Position numbers and translations under genes: made by a program
DNA from: Streptomyces sp. NBC_01351
GTDB lineage: Bacteria; Actinomycetota; Actinomycetes; Streptomycetales; Streptomycetaceae
NCBI RefSeq assembly: GCF_036237315.1
Contig: NZ_CP108356.1
Location: forward strand, 4,336,501-4,400,500
Direction: 5' to 3'
DNA: 64,000 bases
The notes under the pieces: generated by a model
Told to the model about the DNA's origin: nothing
Databases searched by the model: none
What the model saw: the letters and a program-made list of their open reading frames with translations, nothing else
Part shown: positions 43,868 through 53,083 of the stretch, piece by piece
Layout: the number at the start of each line of letters is the position of its first letter
Position numbering within the stretch: position 1 is the first letter of the stretch

Positions 43868-45564
43868 GGGGTCTCCCAGGGCGTGGCGTCCCGGACCGAC
43901 GGGACGTCGAAACGGTCGATGGCGATCAGGCGTTGCGAGGCGTCGAAGCAGTAGCGGGCGATGGTCAGGGTGCCGGGGCGGGTCTCGGTGGCGCCGTTGA
44001 ACGGATAGACGCAGCCGACCGCACCGGCCGGGCGCGGCGGCTCGTGGCCGGTGGCCGCGGCCCGGACCGCCTTGTTGTCCGACACTCCCGCCCCGGTCAC
44101 GTCCAGGTAGGTGTCGCCGACGCGGGGCAGCGGGGCCGGTCCGCGGTGGCCGGTCGGGTGGGCGGCGTACACGAAGCCGAGCCCGAGGATCATCAGCACG
44201 CACAGGGTCACCAGCCCGCAGGCGAGCGTCAGCACCTCGGCCGTCCGCCGCTCGGGCGCGCCGGACCCGGCTGGGGCCTCCGGAGCGGAGAGCCGGGCGG
44301 AGACCTGGGCGGAGACCTGGGCGGGGGCGTCGCCGGGCTCGGCCGGGACGACCGCCTCCACCCGGAACCCGCCGGAGGGCAGCGGGGCGGCGTCGAAGGT
44401 CCCGCCGAGCAGCTCGACCCGCTCCCGGAGACCGGTGAGCCCGCGCCCGGTGCCCTCCTCGCCCGCGGGTGCCACGGGCCCGGGCGCCGCCGGCCCGGGC
44501 GGTGCGCCGTTGCGCACGGCCACCCGTACCTCCTCGTCCTCGTGCGCGACCGTCACGGTGACGTGCGCCGAGGGGGCGTACTTGTGCACGTTGGTCAGGG
44601 CCTCCCGGACGACCCGGTGCACGGCCCGCCGCACCCGTGCCGGGCGGGCGTCGAGGTCCGGGCCCGTCCAGTCGAGCGCCACGGCGATGCCCCCGTCGCC
44701 GGATCCGGCCACCAGCGTCTCGATGTCGGCCCGGGTGCCGGTGGCGTCCGTGAGCACCTCGGACCCGGTGTCCCGGCCGAGCGGCCCGAGCACCCCGAGG
44801 GCCTGCCGCAGCTCCCGCATCGCGTCCCGGGTGGTCCGCCGTACGAGGACCGCCTCCTCGCGCAGCCCGGGCTCGGCCCGCTCCAGCGACAGCTCCAGCC
44901 CGCCGGCGTAGAGCGAGATGAGGCTGAGCCGGTGGCCCACCAGGTCGTGCATCTCGGCGGCGATGCGGGAGCGCTCGTGGATGCGGGCCTCGCTGTCGGC
45001 GAGCCGGCGGGACCGTTCCGCGGCGTCGCCGCGCTCGCGCAGGGCCCGCAGCAGGCGCTGCTGCTGCCCCCGTACCGTGCCCACCAGGCCGGGGACGATC
45101 ACGGCGGCCGCCGCGAGGACCAGGCCGGCCGCGAGCCCGTACCAAGCCGATCCCGGCCCGAGCCGGGGCCCGGCCGCCGCCGCGACCACCGTGACGAGCC
45201 CGCCGGCCGCCGCGAGCAGCCGCGTCCGCCGGCGCGCCCGAGCGGAGCGGCGCGCCACGGTGTAGGCGGTCGCCGCCGTGACCGGCCCGAGCGCGGGCAC
45301 GAGCCCGGTGAGCGCGGCGAGCGCGGGCAGCACGGCGGACGGGAACCGGCCGCGCAGCGGGAACAGCCCGACCCCGGCCGCGAACACCAGCAACTGGAAC
45401 CCGGGGTGCGGCAGATCCCCGAGACGGCCGAGCGCGCCGTACACACACAGCCCCGCGAGCCCCACGGCAGCCGTCTCCACGATCCCGCGCACGACCGAGC
45501 CCGAGCCCTCTCCGGCAGCCGGGCGAGGGCGGACGGAACGCCGGAAAGGGCTGGTACGTGCCAC
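43864..45564 (-). CDS. NarL-type sensor histidine kinase with extra C-terminal membrane domain
   Basis: 566 aa. Four to five N-terminal TM segments (about 25-165), HisKA_3 with phosphoacceptor HD in RIAAEMHDLVGHRLSL, HATPase_c with HRVVREALTNVHKYAP and GTGRGLTGLRERV. After the ATPase domain there is another TM (LACGLVTLCVLMILGLGFVY) and ~100 residues predicted outside the membrane, with two cysteines (VGCVYPF, ARYCFD). GTG start 45564; TAGATACT just upstream suggests a very short leader. Confidence 0.9.
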   Translation of the reverse strand: MARTSPFRRSVRPRPAAGEGSGSVVRGIVETAAVGLAGLCVYGALGRLGDLPHPGFQLLVFAAGVGLFPLRGRFPSAVLPALAALTGLVPALGPVTAATAYTVARRSARARRRTRLLAAAGGLVTVVAAAAGPRLGPGSAWYGLAAGLVLAAAAVIVPGLVGTVRGQQQRLLRALRERGDAAERSRRLADSEARIHERSRIAAEMHDLVGHRLSLISLYAGGLELSLERAEPGLREEAVLVRRTTRDAMRELRQALGVLGPLGRDTGSEVLTDATGTRADIETLVAGSGDGGIAVALDWTGPDLDARPARVRRAVHRVVREALTNVHKYAPSAHVTVTVAHEDEEVRVAVRNGAPPGPAAPGPVAPAGEEGTGRGLTGLRERVELLGGTFDAAPLPSGGFRVEAVVPAEPGDAPAQVSAQVSARLSAPEAPAGSGAPERRTAEVLTLACGLVTLCVLMILGLGFVYAAHPTGHRGPAPLPRVGDTYLDVTGAGVSDNKAVRAAATGHEPPRPAGAVGCVYPFNGATETRPGTLTIARYCFDASQRLIAIDRFDVPSVRDATPWETP

Positions 45565-45935
45565 GTTGACCAGTATCTACGCCCGAATTCCCGAGGGCAT
45601 GACCCGCAGGGTGGATCCGCGCCTCTACCGAAAGGGGGAGCCGGGAGCCGGGAGCCGGAGCCGGGGGCCGAAGTCGGGAGCCGGAGCCCGCCGGGCCGTC
45701 GGTCCGTTCATCCGGGCGCAAGGCGGGCGTCGCCGCTCGCTCATGTGGGGCTGAGACGTTCGCTCCGCCGGCCTCCGAAGAGGCCGACGCACCCGCGACC
45801 GGCAATTCACCGGCTCACGACGGTCTCCCGCTCCATGCGCGTCAGCTACTCCGGGTTGCGCACGGCGGTCGTGATCAAGGAACTGGCCTCCCGCGGCGGA
45901 AAGTACGGCGCCCGCACGGGCACGGCGCCTGAACG
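45565..45935. other. Intergenic region with GGGAGCC repeats
   Basis: 371 bp. Contains tandem GGGAGCC/GGAGCC units at about 45634-45688. A short plus-strand reading at 45837-45930 (SYSGLRTAVVIKELASRGGK) looks like a protein tail but has no start context and no identifiable family. Confidence 0.45.
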
Positions 45936-46343
45936 TCACGGGGTGCGTCGCAGTGGGCTGATGCCGCGGGTGGTGGTGAGGATCTGGGCGAGTGCGACGA
46001 GGCTGAGGCCGAACATGACGATGCCGAGGGGGACGTGGAGGGTGGGCATGTGGGCGATGCCGAGGACGACCTGTATGGAGGCGAGGACGAGGAAGCCGGT
46101 GGAGTAGAGGATGGGGCGGGGCGAGCCGCCGCCGGGCTTCCAGGCGAGGATCGTGGCGATCACGTAGAGCATGGACGCGCCGTACATCACTCTCGATCCG
46201 ATGTCGTGGAGGGTCGCGCCGAGGGAGGAGTCGAGGAGCATTCCTGCGGTGACGGCCTGGAAGAGGAGGGCGAGGGTCTGCAGGCCTATCGCGATCTGCG
46301 GGAACGTGATCCGGCTCGGTGCGGTCGTCGTCTGTGTGGCCAT
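45936..46343 (-). CDS. Four-TM membrane protein of unknown function
   Basis: 135 aa with four TM segments: FPQIAIGLQTLALLFQAVTAG, VMYGASMLYVIATILAW, YSTGFLVLASIQVVLGIAHM and PLGIVMFGLSLVALAQIL. AAGGGGA before ATG 46343. Small DoxX-like or uncharacterised integral membrane protein; no motif permits a function. Confidence 0.75.
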   Translation of the reverse strand: MATQTTTAPSRITFPQIAIGLQTLALLFQAVTAGMLLDSSLGATLHDIGSRVMYGASMLYVIATILAWKPGGGSPRPILYSTGFLVLASIQVVLGIAHMPTLHVPLGIVMFGLSLVALAQILTTTRGISPLRRTP

Positions 46344-46891
46344 GTCGTGGTCCCCTTGTTCTGCCTGGCGGCGGTGGTTCCGTACCGTCTCGACAGTCCG
46401 ACGACGCAGGCCCACGAAATGTGAGGCGGGGCGGTCCGACCGCACCGTCCCCGCGTGATGCCACCCGCCCCCGTCGCTGCCGTCCCGCTGTCCGGATCGG
46501 CCGTCAGCAGGGTGGCCGGCGGCCTTCACGTGCCCGCAGCGGCGATCCCCGGGCCGCTGGGTGGGCCGTACACTCGGCCCATGGGTCGCACATGTTCCTC
46601 GAGGCAGTGCCTGCAGCAGGCCGCCTCCGGGATGCGCCCGACCGCCGGGGTTCCGACCGTCGTCGACCCGGCCGGCACGGCCTTCGCCGCGGTGCCCGAG
46701 ACCCGCCGTACCGCCCTGCACGGCCACGGCTAGCGCTTCGCGCCTCCGGCCCGTCCGGGTTTCTCCGGGCTCCTTCGGGTTCCGCCGGCTCCTCCGCTCC
46801 ACATCACCACAGCAGCTTCCCGGCATGCCGCCGGCGCTGCCGCCTGGCTACGGCCGCACGCCCGGGCCCGAGCCCCCTCGAAGGGATCATT
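46344..46891. other. Intergenic region with a possible 50-aa ORF
   Basis: 548 bp. The only candidate ORF is 46581-46733 (MGRTCSSRQCLQQAASGMRP and on to TALHGHG); a TACACT 5 nt before its ATG could allow leaderless expression, but no family supports it. The remainder should carry the promoters of the membrane protein and of the MurE-like gene. Confidence 0.4.
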
Positions 46892-48409
46892 GTGAAGCTG
46901 AGCGCATTGCTGGCCGGGCAGGAGCACCACGTCCTCCGGGGCGATCCGGACACGACGCTGATCACCGCGGGAACGACCTTCGACGCCGACCGGGTGACGC
47001 CGGGCTCGCTCTTCATCGCCGTACCCGGACACCGGGAAGGCGGCCCCGGCTCCGTCCCGCCCGCCCTGGCCCGGGGCGCCGCCGCCGTACTCGTCGACGG
47101 CAGCGAACCCGACCTGCCGGCCGCGGTATGGCCGCCGGGCACCTGCGCCGTCCGGGTACCCGACACGCGGACGGCCGCCGCGGTGGTGACCTCCCGCTAC
47201 TTCGGCGAGCCCGGGCGGCAGATGGACATGGTGGCGATCACCGGCACCAACGGGAAGACCTCCGTCTCGTACATGGTCGAGTCCGTCCTGCGGATCGCCG
47301 AGGGCTCCCGGGTGGGGGTGATCGGAACCGCCGGAAGCAGGATCGGCGACGAGCCGATCCCCATGCCGCCATCGGTGCTGACCACGCCGGAATCCCCCGA
47401 CCTGCAGTACCTGCTGGGGTACATGCGCGACCGCGGGGCCGCCGGCGTGGTGCTGGAGGCCACCTCGATGGCGCTGCTGACGCACCGCGTGGACCGTACG
47501 TTCATCGACGTCGGGGTCTTCACCAACCTCACGCAGGACCATCTCGACGACCACGGGACGATGGCGGACTACCGGGACGCCAAGCTGCGGCTCTTCCAGG
47601 GCCTGTGCCGGCGCGCGGTGGTCAACGCCGACGACCCGGTGGGCGCGTCCATCGTGGCGATGATGCCGGGCGCCGTGACCACGTACGCCCTGGACCGCCC
47701 GGCCGACTACCGGGCCACCGACCTCGTCGTGAGTGCCTCGGGCACGCGGTTCACCCTCCGGCACGACGGACGCGCCTACCCGGCCTCGATCCCCGTCCCC
47801 GGCCGCTTCTCGGTGGCCAACGCGCTGGCCACCGTGGCCGCCTGTCACGTGCTGGGGCACGAGCTGGGCCCGCTGGTCGACGCGCTCGACCGGATGCCGC
47901 CGGTCCCGGGCCGGCTGGAACGCTTCCGGACTCCGCTGGGCACGTCGGTGATCGTGGACTACGCCCACTCGCCGGACTCGCTGGACAAGGTCCTGACCAC
48001 CATCCGGGACTTCGCCCGCGGCCGGGTGATCACGGTCTTCGGCTGCGGAGGGGACCGCGACACCACCAAACGGGCCGAGATGGGCCGGATCGCCGGGACC
48101 CACTCCGACCTCTGCGTCCTGACCTCGGACAACCCCCGCAACGAGGACCCCGAGGCCATCCTGGACCAGGTCTCCCCGGGCCTCACGGCGACCGGCACCC
48201 CCTTCCGGCGCTACGCCGACCGGCGTCAGGCGATCGCCTTCGCCCTGTCCGAGGCGGGTCCCGACGACACGGTCCTGATCGCGGGGAAGGGCAGCGAGCC
48301 GCACCAGATCGTCGGCGAGGAGCTGCTCCCCTTCAGCGATATGGCCACGGTGCGCGAACTGGCCCAGACGGTCGCCGACCCGGGCCTTCGTCCTTGCCAA
48401 AGTGGTTGA
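46892..48409 (+). CDS. MurE-like Mur ligase (paralogue outside the dcw cluster)
   Basis: 505 aa. Mur ligase pattern with a UDP-MurNAc-binding N-terminal domain, P-loop GTNGKTS, EATSMALLTHRVD, FTNLTQDHLDDHGTM, and C-terminal DYAHSPDSLDKVL, FGCGGDRDTTKRAEMG and TSDNPRNEDP. The DNPR motif is that of diaminopimelate-adding MurE. No mraY, murF or ftsI is adjacent, so this is a second copy: an alternative peptidoglycan enzyme or an amide ligase recruited for something else. GTG 46892 has AAGGGA upstream. Confidence 0.88.
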   Translation: MKLSALLAGQEHHVLRGDPDTTLITAGTTFDADRVTPGSLFIAVPGHREGGPGSVPPALARGAAAVLVDGSEPDLPAAVWPPGTCAVRVPDTRTAAAVVTSRYFGEPGRQMDMVAITGTNGKTSVSYMVESVLRIAEGSRVGVIGTAGSRIGDEPIPMPPSVLTTPESPDLQYLLGYMRDRGAAGVVLEATSMALLTHRVDRTFIDVGVFTNLTQDHLDDHGTMADYRDAKLRLFQGLCRRAVVNADDPVGASIVAMMPGAVTTYALDRPADYRATDLVVSASGTRFTLRHDGRAYPASIPVPGRFSVANALATVAACHVLGHELGPLVDALDRMPPVPGRLERFRTPLGTSVIVDYAHSPDSLDKVLTTIRDFARGRVITVFGCGGDRDTTKRAEMGRIAGTHSDLCVLTSDNPRNEDPEAILDQVSPGLTATGTPFRRYADRRQAIAFALSEAGPDDTVLIAGKGSEPHQIVGEELLPFSDMATVRELAQTVADPGLRPCQSG

Positions 48410-48508
48410 TGGGCTTCTGACCTGCGCCTGCGCCATGGGCCGGGCAATCCCGGACGCTCACCCGGAGCGTCCGGGGCCGCCACGCGCCACGAGAAGAGGT
48501 GACCGCCG

Positions 48509-49008
48509 GTGCGGTGGCTCGAAACGGACTTCGGCCTGTATGCCCTGTGCCCGGATGCGTACGTGGCCGACTGGGACGGCACCGAGGCGGACGCGACCGC
48601 GGCCGATTCGGCGGGAAGGCTCGTTCTGCCCGGTCATGGCGACGTCCTGACGCTGGGAGGTGAGCCCCTCCCCATCGCCTGTGTCGAGAACGTCATGACC
48701 TTCGTCCGATGGGTGGCCGGTGATGACGACGAAGGCTGGAGCAGGCGGTGGAGGCCGCTGCCCGATCGACGGACTGGCAGGACCTCTTCGAGCTGACCCT
48801 CGAAGGCCGTTACACGCTCCTGGACTCCGCGATGGGCGGGAGCGACGTCAATGAGTCGGACGTCCTCCGCGTTCATGTCCCGAAGGGACGGTACCGGGTG
48901 CAATCCCTGTCGATTTCTCCGAGTGAGGCCGCAGAGTTCCGACTCGACCGGCTCGTCCCGATCGCGAAGCCGCTGCATAGCAGCCCGCCTGAGCTGCGGT
49001 TCCCGTAG
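48509..49008 (+). pseudogene. Imm21-type immunity protein, frameshifted
   Basis: Frame one from GTG 48509 reads VRWLETDFGLYALCPDAYVA to VRWVAGDDDEG; at about 48734-48736 the similarity moves to the next frame, EQAVEAAARSTDWQDL and TLLDSAMGGSDVNESDVLRV to the stop at 49008. One extra G after GAAGG would give a continuous ~166-aa Imm21-like protein with the W-x-E start, RWV and DSAxxG/GxYRV features. Imm21 proteins protect against polymorphic toxins; no toxin gene is next to it. Confidence 0.65.
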
Positions 49009-49126
49009 AAACGCACGAACTACCGATCTGAAGACGATCAAGGTTTCATGTCTTCAACGCCTGACTGAAACAGGCCCGTTGGCGATGTACTCCTCGGACA
49101 AGCCGAACCAACGAACGGGATAAGTC

Positions 49127-50086
49127 TTGTCCGAGAAGCTGCCTGGCCGTCAGATCGAGATCTCCTGGCCCGACCTCGGCATCACGGTCACCGCCGACCT
49201 TGACGACCGAAACCCGGCACTCGCCGACGTGCTGTGGGAGTCCCTGCCCTACCAGAGCCTCCAGGGACACGCCCTCATCGCGGGTGAGCACCTCTACCAC
49301 GTGGCGCCGATCCCCGCGCTGCTCCACACCCCCCACGACACCCGTATCCCGGACCGGCGCGTGGCCCCCAACGGCACCGTCTTCTGCTCCGGTCTGCAGC
49401 ACCTGGGCATCAAGTACGGCGAGTTGACCGAGCCGATGCCCGCCACCCCCGTCGGCCAGATCCGTGAGGCGGACATGCCCGCCCTGCTGGAAGCCGGGGC
49501 CGCGATCTGGGACGCCGTCTACTCCACGAAGAAGCAGATCCGCGCCGAAGTCCGCCGCGCGGGCGAGCCGGGCGGCCACAGCATCCCGATGCTGCACGCC
49601 GGCAACACGGATGCCGCCCTCCTGATCGCCGACATCCTCGCCGAGACCGAGAGGATCTGGCTGGAACCGCCGGTCGAGCTGGACGGCCTCCACCAGGGCG
49701 TCATCCCCTCCCGGGCCGGCAACTTCGGCACCGTCCTCCCCACCCTGCTGTTCGTCAACGGCGAGACCCGGCCGCTGGGTTACGCCGCCTACGGCGGAAT
49801 AGTCCGTGCCGCCGTCCAGGGCATGCCCATGGACTCCCTCCGGCACATGACCCGCCTTCTGGTCGGCGTCCCCGCCGAGTTCCTGGGCTACTGCGGCCTG
49901 GAGAAGCTGTGGGCGTTCACCCAGCGCTTCCTCGCCGTCCTGGACGACCTCGACCGTGAGGACTTCTACGCCGTCGCCGGCCAGATGGCCCTCTACATCA
50001 ACTGCCTCGGCGGCTGGAACCTCCAGCTGTACCCGTGGGAGACCGGGGACCACCTGCGCCAGCAGGGTGCCGTCGCCGGCGCCTAG
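49127..50086 (+). CDS. McbB-like Pictet-Spenglerase
   Basis: 319 aa. Strong resemblance along the whole length to McbB of Marinactinospora thermotolerans (marinacarboline pathway) and KslB: an N-terminal cyclophilin-like domain (RQIEISWPDLGITVTADL; GHALIAGEHLYHVAPI) and the C-terminal helical bundle of the cucumopine-synthase family (VPAEFLGYCGLEKLWAFTQ). Residues R77, H92 and E102 align with McbB R72, H87 and catalytic base E97. McbB joins tryptophan and an aldehyde to make a beta-carboline; the substrate here is unknown. TTG start 49127 with GGGATAA upstream. First gene of a five-gene operon. Confidence 0.9.
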   Translation: MSEKLPGRQIEISWPDLGITVTADLDDRNPALADVLWESLPYQSLQGHALIAGEHLYHVAPIPALLHTPHDTRIPDRRVAPNGTVFCSGLQHLGIKYGELTEPMPATPVGQIREADMPALLEAGAAIWDAVYSTKKQIRAEVRRAGEPGGHSIPMLHAGNTDAALLIADILAETERIWLEPPVELDGLHQGVIPSRAGNFGTVLPTLLFVNGETRPLGYAAYGGIVRAAVQGMPMDSLRHMTRLLVGVPAEFLGYCGLEKLWAFTQRFLAVLDDLDREDFYAVAGQMALYINCLGGWNLQLYPWETGDHLRQQGAVAGA

Positions 50087-50187
50087 CCGTGCCCGGACCG
50101 GAGTCCGGACCGGAGTCCGCCGAAGAGACGGCGGCGCCGGCCCTCGTCCCCGCCGCCCGAACCCCACACCACCGGAGAAGGAAGACC

Positions 50188-51234
50188 TTGAGCGCCCTGC
50201 CTGACCGCGCCGACGCCGTCGTCATCGGCGGGGGAGTGATCGGAACCTCCGCCGCCTACCACCTCGCCGAAGCCGGCGTGAACACCGTTCTGCTGGAACG
50301 CGGAAGCCTCGGCGGCGGGTCGTCCGCGCACACGGCGGGCATGGTCCGCACCTACTTCCCCGGCGCGCCCCGCACCGGGGAGATGGCCGTGCGCAGCCTG
50401 AACGCCTATCACGACTTCGCCCGCCACACCGGGGTCTCCCTCGGCCTGAAGCGGCTCGGGTTCATGGTGCTGTTCACCGACGAGCAGCAGATCGCCGAAT
50501 TCGAGGCGGGCCGGCCGGCCCAGCAGGCCGCAGGCGTCGACGTCGGCCTGATCAGTGCCCGCGAAGCGGCCGAGCTCAACCCGCTGATCAGCGAGGGCGC
50601 CGTGCTGGCCGCCGCCTGGTCTCCCGAGGCGTACCACGTGGACGGCCTCGACATCGTCCGCGGGTACGCCGCCGCCGCCCGCAACCACGGCGCCCGCCTG
50701 TTCACCCACACGCCCGTCACGCGCATCGACGACGACAACACCGTCCACACCCCGCAGGGCAGCATCAAGGCGGACGGCATCGTGTGCACGGCCGGGTCCT
50801 GGTCCGGCGAGGTGGCGTCCATGGCATCGGTCGACCTGCCGATGACGCCCCACACGATGGAGATGCTGTTCACCGACGTCCCGCCCTCGCCGCACGGCGA
50901 GTTGCCCATGACGATGCACGCCGCATCCGGCCTGCGGATCCGCTCATGGAAGGACCGCATCCTCCTCGCCATGGGTGCGCCCAAGGCCGGCGAAACGCGC
51001 GAAGCCTGGCTCGGCCGGATCTCCGGCCATCTCGGCACCCTGTTCCCCGCCTTGGACGGCATCGGCCTGCACCGGGCGTGGACCGGCGACTTCGACGCCA
51101 GCCCCACCAACACCGCCTTCATCGGCGAAGACCCCACCCGCCGCTTCCTGTACGCGGCCGGATTCACCGGCGCGGGCCTGTGCCAGGCACCCGCGGCCGG
51201 GGAGCAGCTCCGCGACCTGCTGATCGTCAAGTAG
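50188..51234 (+). CDS. FAD-dependent oxidoreductase (DAO/sarcosine oxidase type)
   Basis: 348 aa. N-terminal Rossmann motif GGGVIGTSAAYHLAEAG (14-30) with acidic end of beta-2 (LLERGSLGGGSS), and C-terminal RAWTGDFDASPTNTAFIGED and GFTGAGLCQAPA FAD contacts. DAO-family enzymes oxidise the C-N bond of primary or secondary amines, releasing H2O2. Following a Pictet-Spenglerase, it may dehydrogenate the cyclic secondary amine towards an aromatic ring (inference). TTG 50188 has AGAAGGAAG 3-5 nt upstream; 101 bp after the first gene. Confidence 0.88.
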   Translation: MSALPDRADAVVIGGGVIGTSAAYHLAEAGVNTVLLERGSLGGGSSAHTAGMVRTYFPGAPRTGEMAVRSLNAYHDFARHTGVSLGLKRLGFMVLFTDEQQIAEFEAGRPAQQAAGVDVGLISAREAAELNPLISEGAVLAAAWSPEAYHVDGLDIVRGYAAAARNHGARLFTHTPVTRIDDDNTVHTPQGSIKADGIVCTAGSWSGEVASMASVDLPMTPHTMEMLFTDVPPSPHGELPMTMHAASGLRIRSWKDRILLAMGAPKAGETREAWLGRISGHLGTLFPALDGIGLHRAWTGDFDASPTNTAFIGEDPTRRFLYAAGFTGAGLCQAPAAGEQLRDLLIVK

Positions 51235-51256
51235 TCCCATAACAGGAAAGAATGCT

Positions 51257-53065
51257 GTGATCGTTCTCGGATGTAATGGTTTCAGTCGGGTGTCGGAGTT
51301 CTTCTCCGAACGCTTCGGTGCGACCGGAATCAACAAGCACTACCTCTTGGGCCACGACGCCGCGGCCGCAGTCCTGGTGGACGGCCGCCTGGTCGCCGCG
51401 GTGGAGGAAGAGCGCCTCAACCGGGAGAAGAAGACCACCGACTTCCCCGCGAACGCGATCGACTGGTGCCTGAAGGAAGCCGGGATCACGTTCGACGACG
51501 TCGACCTGTTCGCCTTCCCCTGGAACTGGTCCGCCCAGGTTCTGGACGAGATCCGGGACGGCATCAGCAGCTCGCCGATCCCGGAGGACGCGAAGACCCG
51601 CCTCATCGCCGACATGGCCGACCTGTTCGACCAGGTCGTCAGCCACGAAGCGATCCTCGCGGACTTCGAAGCCCGCACCGGGCACCGCCCGGACCCGGCC
51701 AAGGTCCGCTTCGTTCCCCACCACTTGGCCCACGCCACGACCGGCTACTACCTCGCCGGCATGAAGGACGCCGCGTTCCTCGTGAGCGACGGCCGCGCCG
51801 AACGCTTCTCGACCCTGACGGGCGAGATCCGCGAGGGCCGGATCACCGTCTTCGACGACACCGTCACCGGCGCCCAGTACTCCATCGGCACCCTGTTCTC
51901 CTCCATCACCCGCTTCCTCGGCTTCGTCCCGAACAACGACGAGTACAAGGTGATGGGTCTGGCCGGATACGCCGAGCCCCCGACTCCGAACCCGTTCGTC
52001 GAGAACCTGCTGAGGCTCCACGACGACGGCCGGTACACCTTCACCAAGCCCCTTCAGACCGACAACCTCCACAGTCACGACGCCCTGTTCGAGGAGTACT
52101 TCGGGCCGTTCGAGGACACCCTCGAATACACGTCCCGCGTCGCCGCCGCCGCGCAGGAGATGCTGAACGTCGCCACCGCCCACCAGGTCCGTCACCTGGA
52201 GAAGAGGACGGATCTCGACCGGCTGTTGTTCGAGGGCGGCGTCGCCCTGAACTGCCTGAACAACACCCCGATGTTCGAGGGTTCCCGGTTCGAGGACATG
52301 CAGGTCAGCTTCGGCGCCTCGGACACCGGCATCACCATCGGAGCCGCGGCCCACGCCTGGCTGGGCCACCCCGACACCGGCCCCGAGGACATCCGCGCCG
52401 CCTCCGCACCGGTCTCCCCCTATCTGGGCCCGGCGTACGACGAAGCCGCGATCGAGGAGGCCCTCGAAGGCTTCACCGACCGTGTCGTCGTCTCGCGCCT
52501 GGAGGATGACGAGGTCATCGGGCACGTGGCGCAGCTGCTGAGGGAGAAGGTCGTCATCGGCTGGTTCGACGGCCGCATGGAGCACGGGCCGCGCGCGCTG
52601 GGGCACCGCAGCATCCTCGCGAACCCCGGCTTCGACGACATCAAGGACATCATCAACACGCGGGTCAAGCACCGCGAACCGTTCCGCCCGTTCGCTCCCC
52701 TCGTCCTCGAGGAGCAGGCGCCGAAGATCTTCGACATGGGGCGCAAGACCAGTTCCCCGTACATGACGTTCGTCTTCCCCGTCCGCGACGAGTACAAGGA
52801 CCGCATCCCCGGCGCCGTACACGTGGACGGCACCTCCCGCATCCAGACCCTGACGGACGAGGGAACCCCTCGGCTCACGGCACTGCTGCGGAAGTTCATC
52901 GAACTCACCGACACGCCCTGCCTGATCAACACCTCGTTCAACGTCGCCGGCGAACCCATCGTCCTCACGCCCACCGACGCCCTGAACTGCTTCATGGGCA
53001 CCGAGATCGACTATCTGATCCTCGGGAACCACGTCATCGCCAAGACCGACCGCGTCAACCAGTAG
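51257..53065 (+). CDS. O-carbamoyltransferase (NodU/CmcH/TobZ family)
   Basis: 602 aa, full length for the family. N-terminal Kae1-like domain with GHDAAAAVLVDG and HHLAHATTGYY (metal-binding HxxxH), C-terminal YrdC-like domain with GWFDGRMEHGPRALGHRSIL and NTSFNVAGEPIVLTP. Such enzymes make carbamoyl-AMP from carbamoyl phosphate and ATP and transfer the carbamoyl group to a hydroxyl of a natural product. GTG 51257 with GGAAAG upstream; 22 bp after the oxidase gene. Confidence 0.95.
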   Translation: MIVLGCNGFSRVSEFFSERFGATGINKHYLLGHDAAAAVLVDGRLVAAVEEERLNREKKTTDFPANAIDWCLKEAGITFDDVDLFAFPWNWSAQVLDEIRDGISSSPIPEDAKTRLIADMADLFDQVVSHEAILADFEARTGHRPDPAKVRFVPHHLAHATTGYYLAGMKDAAFLVSDGRAERFSTLTGEIREGRITVFDDTVTGAQYSIGTLFSSITRFLGFVPNNDEYKVMGLAGYAEPPTPNPFVENLLRLHDDGRYTFTKPLQTDNLHSHDALFEEYFGPFEDTLEYTSRVAAAAQEMLNVATAHQVRHLEKRTDLDRLLFEGGVALNCLNNTPMFEGSRFEDMQVSFGASDTGITIGAAAHAWLGHPDTGPEDIRAASAPVSPYLGPAYDEAAIEEALEGFTDRVVVSRLEDDEVIGHVAQLLREKVVIGWFDGRMEHGPRALGHRSILANPGFDDIKDIINTRVKHREPFRPFAPLVLEEQAPKIFDMGRKTSSPYMTFVFPVRDEYKDRIPGAVHVDGTSRIQTLTDEGTPRLTALLRKFIELTDTPCLINTSFNVAGEPIVLTPTDALNCFMGTEIDYLILGNHVIAKTDRVNQ

Positions 53066-53083
53066 AAGAAGAAGGAGCACCCC

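Noticed and set aside
45837..45930. Short plus-strand reading SYSGLRTAVVIKELASRGGK as a gene remnant
   Set aside because: No start context, no recognised family and too short; listed only within the intergenic description.
46581..46733. 50-aa ORF MGRTCSSRQC... considered as a peptide-natural-product precursor
   Set aside because: No modification enzymes nearby and no core-peptide pattern; kept only as a possible small ORF.
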